Positions 7,448-12,723 of a stretch of 20,814 bases of DNA are shown piece after piece. Positions within the stretch are counted from its first letter, which is position 1. Each line of letters begins with the position of its first letter. Location of the stretch: NCBI GenBank assembly GCA_900540995.1, contig UQHO01000038.1:1-20814 (forward strand), read 5' to 3'. The notes beneath the pieces were generated by a model that was not told the DNA's origin, ran no database searches, and worked only from the letters and a program-made list of their open reading frames with translations. Both the position numbers and the translations under genes were made by a program. The stretch comes from an uncultured Collinsella sp. (lineage in GTDB: Bacteria > Actinomycetota > Coriobacteriia > Coriobacteriales > Coriobacteriaceae).

Positions 7448-8800
7448 TTAGGCAAGGAGCCACTTCCATGCGGGCGTAACGTGTACCACACCGTGCTCGC
7501 ATGGAATATCGGTCTGTTCATCCATGGTAACGATTGCCGACTCGCCAAGATCAAACTGGGCCATCGAGGCATCAAGCGCGGCAATTTCGCGCTCGCGCGT
7601 TTTCTCACTTGCCATATCCGCACTCACCTGAATCAGGCTATAAGCCCGCATGAGAAGCGCGTCCCCAGCCACAAAGTCCACCTCATGGCTTTTGCTCTTC
7701 TCTTTGATCAGCAGGCGGCAGACCGAGCCGGTCCTCACCGCGGGAGTCCTTCTTCTTAGCGCATTGAACACTGCGGTCTCGAGCCTCTGGCCCTGGTCCA
7801 ATGCTGATGCGGGAGAGAATGCTCCAAACATCGCAGGGTCGACAGCGTAGACCTTAGACGCAGACCGCATGTTATTTGCCAGTGAACGCGTGAACTCCGG
7901 CACAGAAAATAACAGGTAGGCGTCCTCATAATACTCAAGTAAGTCGCTGAGCGAATTACGACTGACGGGTATCTGTCTGCTCTTGAACTCGTTGTACACT
8001 TTGTTCACTGACAGCTCTCGTCCCGAAGATGCCATACACCGCGTCAAGAACAGCGATGCCAGGCGAGGGTTCTTGACGTCGTAACGTTCAACGACGTCCA
8101 TGGCGACCGTTCGCGAAGCATATTCCTGTAGCAGCTGAATCGCGTCTGCAGGCGTCTGCTCAAGTGTCGCGATGAATCCCCCTCGTTCAAGATACCCGAT
8201 CAGATGATGTCGAAGCAGCGCTGCATCGCTCGGGGAAAAGGTCGCATCTGGCTCGGGAACGCTCCCCGTCTTATATCGAACGTATTCCGAAAAACTCAAC
8301 GGAAAAAGCTCTCGCACAAGAGAACGACCCCTGAACTCGCTCTTAAGTTCTGAGGACAGCATCTTAGAAGAAGATCCCGTCACATAGACGGTCGCTTTCT
8401 CCGTATCGACTACACGCCGCAGAAACGCACCCCATTCGGGAATTTCTTGGATCTCGTCAAAGAAAATGTAAGCGCCCTCGGTTCGAGCAGCAGGATACAG
8501 CGCATAGAACGTGTCGAGCACGTCCGCCAGCAGCGATGGCTCATACGGGCGCAAGCGCTCATCCTCAAAATTGAAGTAAAGCATCCGGTCAAGCTCGACG
8601 CCCCGGCTCTGAAGCCGCCGCATCTCCTGATACAGGCGATACGTCTTTCCACAACGGCGGGCCCCCACAATCACATTTACGATGTTGTCGCGCTTTGGCT
8701 CCTGTGGGTTTCCTAGATCAAGGTCTCGCTCAAAGACCTGCGGAACCCCCTGCTGTTCAAAGTCCTTTATTTTCTGGGCGATCAAGTCGTTGAATGCCAT
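7448..8800 (-). CDS. AAA-family ATPase with C-terminal DUF4143-type domain
   Basis: This 450-residue protein has a P-loop ATPase module (AAA_14 type): Walker A GARRCGKT at 46-53, Walker B YIFFDE at 111-116, and a sensor-like VTGSSS at 140-145. A winged-helix-like middle part (about 220-300) and a DUF4143-type C-terminal domain follow. The latter resembles a PD-(D/E)xK nuclease fold: Glu341, then HEVDF at 372-376, then IQVS at 390-393. In IQVS, Gln and Ser replace the expected Glu and Lys, so nuclease activity is doubtful. GGAG lies 5 nt before the start. Base composition looks lower in GC than the flanking genes, which suits later acquisition. Proteins of this family often occur in many copies per genome and their role is unsettled. 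Confidence 0.9.
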   Translation of the reverse strand: MAFNDLIAQKIKDFEQQGVPQVFERDLDLGNPQEPKRDNIVNVIVGARRCGKTYRLYQEMRRLQSRGVELDRMLYFNFEDERLRPYEPSLLADVLDTFYALYPAARTEGAYIFFDEIQEIPEWGAFLRRVVDTEKATVYVTGSSSKMLSSELKSEFRGRSLVRELFPLSFSEYVRYKTGSVPEPDATFSPSDAALLRHHLIGYLERGGFIATLEQTPADAIQLLQEYASRTVAMDVVERYDVKNPRLASLFLTRCMASSGRELSVNKVYNEFKSRQIPVSRNSLSDLLEYYEDAYLLFSVPEFTRSLANNMRSASKVYAVDPAMFGAFSPASALDQGQRLETAVFNALRRRTPAVRTGSVCRLLIKEKSKSHEVDFVAGDALLMRAYSLIQVSADMASEKTREREIAALDASMAQFDLGESAIVTMDEQTDIPCEHGVVHVTPAWKWLLA

Positions 8801-8807
8801 GATTCTC

Positions 8808-8869
8808 CAATCTTGCTCTCTAGCTAATCAAAATTATACCGATTCTTGATTAATTAGAGAGCAAGATTG
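8808..8869 (-). promoter_or_regulatory. Promoter with 24-nt inverted repeat around TATAAT, upstream of the ATPase gene
   Basis: Arms at 8808-8831 and 8846-8869 match at 22 of 24 positions, separated by 14 bp. The minus-strand reading of the spacer contains a perfect TATAAT box (8833-8838). Transcription from it would start inside the arm nearer the gene, so the full palindrome would exist in DNA but not as an RNA hairpin. No good -35 box is seen at normal spacing, which suits an activator- or repressor-dependent promoter. A third TTGATTA motif occurs at 8879-8885. The repeat ends 7 bp before the start codon. Confidence 0.72.
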
Positions 8870-9031
8870 TGTGTAGCTTGATTAACACTTAAGCAAGTTT
8901 TATCACCGTTATTGCTCCGAAGGATATCGAGTGGCTAAGAGGACAACCGAGCTCGAATGCGACTCCCCGAGCAGTCAATTTGGGACGGGGCTTTTTTGAC
9001 TACCCTCCCCCTGTAGAAAAATCCCTAACGC
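8870..9031. other. Intergenic stretch without a recognisable gene
   Basis: No coding region is supported. An AGTCAA/TTGACT inverted repeat (about 8974-9000) encloses a GGGACGGGGC core followed by six T residues. It looks like a repeat relic or a poor terminator, not a standard one. The stretch separates the ATPase promoter from the hairpin repeat at 9032-9097. Confidence 0.4.
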
Positions 9032-9097
9032 AGTTGCGGTGAAATAGGGCTGTTTTTGCTGGTCAAACCGCAAAACAGTCCCTATTTCACCGCAACT
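9032..9097. repeat. Long hairpin repeat (66 nt)
   Basis: An 18-bp perfect stem closes the element (9032-9049 with 9080-9097). Past a single bulged T it continues with CTGTTTT/AAAACAG, and past another bulged T with GC/GC, leaving loop TGGTCAAACC that can itself form three pairs. About 27 pairs with two bulges is far beyond chance. It sits about 25 nt downstream of the small Pro/Ala-rich gene on the minus strand, but no U-tract follows directly. A palindromic dispersed repeat that also acts as a 3'-end structure is the likely reading. Confidence 0.75.
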
Positions 9098-9121
9098 TAT
9101 TGGTGGCCTTTTGGGTGGCAC

Positions 9122-9325
9122 TTAGCGCCAGGGGTCGGCTTCGAACATCGGCTCGCGCTCGGGGCGGCGATCGCTGTAGGGATCGTAGCCGTCATCGTCC
9201 TCGTTCTCGGCACGGATGTAGGGGTCGCGCGGCTTGGGCGCCGGTTTGGGAGAAGCCTTCGGTGCGACCGGCGCGGCGGGCGCTGCCTCAGCAACCGGTG
9301 CGTGCGTCTTGTTCTCGTCTTTCAT
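9122..9325 (-). CDS. Small Pro/Ala-rich hydrophilic protein of unknown function
   Basis: I do not recognise this 67-residue protein. Its first half is built from Ala-Pro-Val-Lys repeats (PAAPVAPKASPKPAPKP). The second half is charged and acidic with DDDGYDPYSDRRPERE. It has no signal peptide, membrane segment or cysteine and is probably disordered. AAGGAG lies 8 nt before the chosen ATG; another ATG two codons earlier is too close to that site, and upstream ATGs lack one. It follows the clpB terminator, so it needs its own promoter in the 50-bp gap or read-through. The clean ribosome site and biased composition support a real gene. A role as a linker, nucleoid or stress protein cannot be shown. 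Confidence 0.65.
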   Translation of the reverse strand: MKDENKTHAPVAEAAPAAPVAPKASPKPAPKPRDPYIRAENEDDDGYDPYSDRRPEREPMFEADPWR

Positions 9326-9376
9326 CTGCATATCTCCTTGCCATGTACTCATGCTCAACATCATCGATTGTCGCAC

Positions 9377-9413
9377 GAAAAAGGGCGGCGGACCCGATTG
9401 GATCCGCCGCCCT
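9377..9413 (-). terminator. Intrinsic terminator after clpB
   Basis: A perfect 12-bp stem (9380-9391 with 9402-9413; AAGGGCGGCGGA and its complement) has a 10-nt loop. On the minus strand it is followed by a T tract at 9381-9377. It lies about 42 bp past the clpB stop and ends that transcript. Confidence 0.92.
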
Positions 9414-9455
9414 TGGCGTTTTGCGATGAGGTGCGGTTAAAGCCGGCCCCATAAT

Positions 9456-12083
9456 TTACTCTGCGTCGGGGACCTCGTAGGTGGCCGCCGGCGTGTTGTC
9501 GCACACGACGGTAAAGCCACCGTCCTTGTCGACATCGACCGTCACCTGATCGCCCTCGCGCACCGTGCCGTCGATGATAGCGGCGGCGATGGCATCCACG
9601 ACCTCGCGCTGAACCAGACGCTTGAGCGGACGGGCGCCAAAGACCGGGTCCAGGCCGCCCACGGCGAGCATCTGCTTGGCCGCCGGGGTGATGGCAAGCG
9701 TCATGCGCTCCTTGGCCAGACGCGCGCGGACGTCGGCGAGCTGGATGTCGACGATCTTCTCGATCTGCGCCATACCGAGCGGATGGAACACCACGATATC
9801 GTCGATACGGTTGAGGAACTCGGGGCGGAAGGTCTGAGCCATGGCCGCGTCGACCTGATGGCGCATCTCCTCCTCGTCCTTGCCGGAAAGCTCGGCGATA
9901 GCCTTGGAACCCACGTTAGACGTCATGATGATGATCGTGTTCTTGAAGGACACCTGACGACCCTGGCCATCGGTCAGACGGCCGTCGTCGAGCACCTGCA
10001 ACAGCACGTTGAAGACATCAGGATGAGCCTTCTCCATCTCGTCGAGCAAGATTACGGAGTACGGGCGACGGCGCACGGCCTCGGTGAGCTGGCCGCCCTC
10101 GTCGTAGCCCACGTATCCCGGGGGCGCACCGATCAGACGCTGGACGCTGAACTTCTCCATGTATTCGGACATGTCGATACGCACGAGCGCGCGCTCGTCA
10201 TCGAACAGGCACTCGGCCAGCGCCTTGGCGAGCTCGGTCTTGCCTACACCGGTGGGGCCCAGGAAGAAGAAGCTGCCGATGGGCTTGTCCGGATCGGAGA
10301 GACCCGCACGGCTGCGGCGCACGGCCGCGGCAACGGCGGAGACGGCCTCGTCCTGACCGATGACGCGCTTATGCAGCTCGCCCTCCAGGCCCTTGAGCTT
10401 GTCGAGCTCGCCCTGCATCATCTTGGACACGGGCACGCCGGTCCAGGCGCTCACGACCTCGGCGATCTCATCGGAGGTCACCTGTTCGTTGAGGCCCTCA
10501 CCGTCCTGCTGCTTTTGTGCCTCGAGCGCGGCCTCGGAATCCTGAATCTGCTGCTGCAGGCCCGGAATCACGGAGAAGCGCAGCTCGGACGCACGGCCCA
10601 GATCGCCGTTGCGCGTCGCGCGCTCCTCCTCGCTCTTGGCCTCGTCGAGCTGCCCCTTGAGCTCCTGCACGTGGTCGATGGCGTTCTTCTGGTTGAGCCA
10701 GCCGGCCTTTTGCACGTTGAGCTTTTCCTGGACCTCGGCAATCTCTTGGCGCAGGGCCTCCAGACGCTCCTTGGAGGCGTCGTCGGTCTCCTTCATGAGC
10801 GCCTGCTCCTCGATCTGCAGCTGGGTGAGCTGACGCATGGTGGCGTCGATCTCGACTGGCATGCTGTCGAGCTCCATGCGCAGGCGGCTTGCGGCCTCAT
10901 CGACCAAGTCGATGGCCTTGTCGGGCAGGAAGCGATCGGCAATGTAGCGATCGGAGAGGTCGGCGGCGGCCACGAGCGCGCTATCGGTGATGTGCACGCC
11001 GTGGAAGATCTCGTACTTTTCCTTGAGGCCACGCAGGATCGAGATGGTGTCCTCGACGGTGGGCTCGCTCACCATCACGGTCTGGAAACGACGGGCGAGC
11101 GCCGCGTCCTTCTCAATGTACTTGCGGTACTCGTCGAGCGTGGTCGCGCCGATCGCGTGCAAGTCGCCACGGGCAAGCGCCGGCTTCAGGATGTTGCCGG
11201 CGTCCATAGAGCCCTCGGTGGCACCCGCGCCCACGATGGTGTGGAGCTCATCGATGAACAGGATGACCTTGCCCTCGGATTTTTGCACTTCTTTGAGCAC
11301 GGCCTTCAAGCGGTCCTCGAACTCGCCGCGGTACTTGGCGCCAGCGACCAGCGCGCTCATGTCGAGCTCGATAAGGTCGCGGTCGCGCAGGGTGCTCGGC
11401 ACGTCGCCGGCCACGATACGCTGGGCGATACCCTCGACGATGGCCGTCTTGCCGACGCCTGGCTCGCCTATGAGCACGGGGTTGTTCTTGGTGCGGCGGG
11501 ACAGGACCTGAATAGTACGACGGATCTCGTCGGTACGGCCGATGACCGGGTCGAGCTTGCCGGCGCGGGCCAGATCGCAGATGTTGCGACCGTACTGCTC
11601 CAACGCCTCAAACTGAGTCTTGTCCTCGGCAGACGTCACGCGGTCATCGCCGCGCAGCTCCTCATAGACCTGCTCGATGCGCTCCTTGGTCACGCCGGCG
11701 TCGCGCAGAACGCGGCCGGCCTCGCCCTTGTCCTCGGCAAGTGCCATCAGCAGATGCTCGGTCACCACAAAGCTGTCGCCCATCTTGGTGGCCTTCTTCT
11801 CGGCCTTCTCGATGACGCGGACGAGCTCATTGGAAAGACCCATCTGCTGACCCTCGCCCGAAACCTTAGGCGCGTGGTCGATGGCGTCCTGCGTGGAGCG
11901 TGCGAGCTGGGCCGGGTCGGCGCCGATACGCTCGATGATCACGGAGATATTGCGCTCGCCGGCACCGAGTAGGGCAGACAGCAGGTGAATCGGCTCCACC
12001 GCGCCGGCCTGCGCGTCGGCAGCCGTGCTCATGGCGGTCTGCAGCGCCTCGCGCGACGTCATTGCTAGCTTATCGATTCTCAT
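9456..12083 (-). CDS. clpB: ATP-dependent disaggregase ClpB
   Basis: ClpB is a hexameric AAA+ chaperone that extracts polypeptides from aggregates together with DnaK, DnaJ and GrpE in the cytoplasm. The 875-residue length is typical. In order: Clp N-domain (about 1-145), first AAA module with Walker A GEPGVGKT at 206-213, pore loop KYRGEFE (250-256) and Walker B FIDE (276-279), coiled-coil middle domain (about 400-530), second AAA module with Walker A GPTGVGKT at 609-616, pore loop GYVG (656-659) and Walker B LLDE (679-682), then the C-terminal domain. The start has GAGGTGA in place. It has its own promoter with the 27-bp element shared with dnaK and its own terminator. HspR control is therefore likely. 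Nothing is missing. Confidence 0.98.
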   Translation of the reverse strand: MRIDKLAMTSREALQTAMSTAADAQAGAVEPIHLLSALLGAGERNISVIIERIGADPAQLARSTQDAIDHAPKVSGEGQQMGLSNELVRVIEKAEKKATKMGDSFVVTEHLLMALAEDKGEAGRVLRDAGVTKERIEQVYEELRGDDRVTSAEDKTQFEALEQYGRNICDLARAGKLDPVIGRTDEIRRTIQVLSRRTKNNPVLIGEPGVGKTAIVEGIAQRIVAGDVPSTLRDRDLIELDMSALVAGAKYRGEFEDRLKAVLKEVQKSEGKVILFIDELHTIVGAGATEGSMDAGNILKPALARGDLHAIGATTLDEYRKYIEKDAALARRFQTVMVSEPTVEDTISILRGLKEKYEIFHGVHITDSALVAAADLSDRYIADRFLPDKAIDLVDEAASRLRMELDSMPVEIDATMRQLTQLQIEEQALMKETDDASKERLEALRQEIAEVQEKLNVQKAGWLNQKNAIDHVQELKGQLDEAKSEEERATRNGDLGRASELRFSVIPGLQQQIQDSEAALEAQKQQDGEGLNEQVTSDEIAEVVSAWTGVPVSKMMQGELDKLKGLEGELHKRVIGQDEAVSAVAAAVRRSRAGLSDPDKPIGSFFFLGPTGVGKTELAKALAECLFDDERALVRIDMSEYMEKFSVQRLIGAPPGYVGYDEGGQLTEAVRRRPYSVILLDEMEKAHPDVFNVLLQVLDDGRLTDGQGRQVSFKNTIIIMTSNVGSKAIAELSGKDEEEMRHQVDAAMAQTFRPEFLNRIDDIVVFHPLGMAQIEKIVDIQLADVRARLAKERMTLAITPAAKQMLAVGGLDPVFGARPLKRLVQREVVDAIAAAIIDGTVREGDQVTVDVDKDGGFTVVCDNTPAATYEVPDAE

Positions 12084-12172
12084 GGAATCACCTCTCTTGG
12101 GGTGGCCGCCCTACGGGGCGGCTTCACGTTGTTCGAAAAGTATTGTTGCCAGCTTTGCGCGATCTTATACAC

Positions 12173-12199
12173 AAATCTAAGTCTCTATATATAAGATTT
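12173..12199 (-). promoter_or_regulatory. Putative HspR operator/promoter of clpB
   Basis: Read on the minus strand the site is AAATCTTATAT-N5-GACTTAGATTT, an imperfect palindrome with AAATCT/AGATTT ends. The same two 11-mers with the same N5 spacing occur upstream of dnaK at 19958-19984. A -10-like TATAAG follows a few bases downstream, so a bound protein would cover the promoter. It lies 89 bp before the clpB start. The layout resembles the actinobacterial HAIR operator (CTTGAGT-N7-ACTCAAG) but the sequence and spacing differ. Binding by the HspR encoded nearby is inferred. Confidence 0.75.
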
Positions 12200-12229
12200 T
12201 CTGAGTGCTCTCATGACATGGAAAATCAC

Positions 12230-12543
12230 CACAAAGGGGACAGGCGCGCTCACCCGCTGCGGCCTCATCCCCTTACTATCTAAATCTGTAACATCTAGCG
12301 ACTGTTTATGGCTCCAGATGTTACAAATCAAGATGAAATGACCAACGGCGCCCGTTTGTCTCAATCTGTAACATCTACTCGGCAAATAGAGCCCTATCTG
12401 TTACAAATCGAGACGAACAGAAGACACCCGAATCGAGAATCTAAATCTGTAACACCAGGCCCACTTTTAGCGACCAAGATGTTACAAGTCGAGACAAACC
12501 GAGAACCACCACAAAGGTGCCTGTCCCCTTTGTGACGGTTCTC
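12230..12543. repeat. Array of six alternating 18-bp repeats bounded by 15-bp inverted repeats
   Basis: Six copies of a motif with consensus TCTCRATYTGTAACATCT alternate in orientation. The TGTAACA/TGTTACA cores start at 12287/12319, 12367/12399 and 12448/12480: exactly 32 bp within each pair, 80 and 81 bp between pairs. Loops and linkers between copies are not conserved. CACAAAGGGGACAGG at 12230-12244 and its perfect complement at 12520-12534 bound the array. The right end also folds alone (GAGAACC 12501-12507 with GGTTCTC 12537-12543, CACAAAGG with CCTTTGTG). There is no gene inside. It lies just upstream of the clpB promoter. Confidence 0.85.
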
Positions 12544-12545
12544 GA

Positions 12546-12577
12546 CAAAAAGAAGCCGCCCCGATAACAGAGGCGGC
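12546..12577 (-). terminator. Probable intrinsic terminator downstream of the hydratase gene
   Basis: On the minus strand GCCGCCTC (12577-12570) pairs with GGGGCGGC (12562-12555), eight pairs with one G-U, and is followed by TTCTTTTTG. The G-U pair and the U tract favour minus-strand action. It lies about 147 bp past the hydratase stop, behind the large hairpin at 12635-12708. Confidence 0.78.
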
Positions 12578-12634
12578 ATCAAGCAAGTCTATTTATTAGC
12601 GTCCCTCAAGACCCAACGAGAACGCAGAAATGTA

Positions 12635-12708
12635 GCCCGGGGCTTACCCTTTCCCGAACGCGACCCTCGCGAAGCGCGTGAGCGGGCGGGAAAGGGTAAG
12701 CCCCGGGC
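12635..12708. repeat. Perfect 22-bp inverted repeat after the hydratase gene
   Basis: Arms 12635-12656 and 12687-12708 are perfectly complementary over 22 bp. The 30-nt loop holds further CGCG-type pairing. It begins 15 bp after the hydratase stop codon on the minus strand. There is no U-tract next to it, so it may stabilise the 3' end, aid termination together with 12546-12577, or be a dispersed palindrome. Confidence 0.75.
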
Positions 12709-12723
12709 GGACAATTAAGTGCG

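Noticed and set aside
8974..9000. Intrinsic terminator with six T residues
   Set aside because: The best stem before the T run is only five pairs with a loop of about 16 nt, and the T run itself pairs with an upstream AGTCAA. It looks more like a repeat relic.
9783..11972. A 729-codon open frame on the plus strand opposite clpB
   Set aside because: It is the antisense shadow of a strongly conserved ClpB frame in GC-rich DNA, with no ribosome site and no plausible protein composition. The same applies to the long antisense frames over dnaK (18301-19851) and the hydratase (13009-14730).
12203..12209. CIRCE element (HrcA operator) upstream of clpB
   Set aside because: Only one half-site, GAGTGCT, is present; the partner AGCACTC at N9 spacing is missing. 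HspR, not HrcA, is encoded in the operon.
12279..12494. CRISPR array
   Set aside because: Repeats of 18 bp with 19-26 bp gaps look similar at first sight, but they alternate in orientation, are only 18 bp and diverged, and no cas gene is present.
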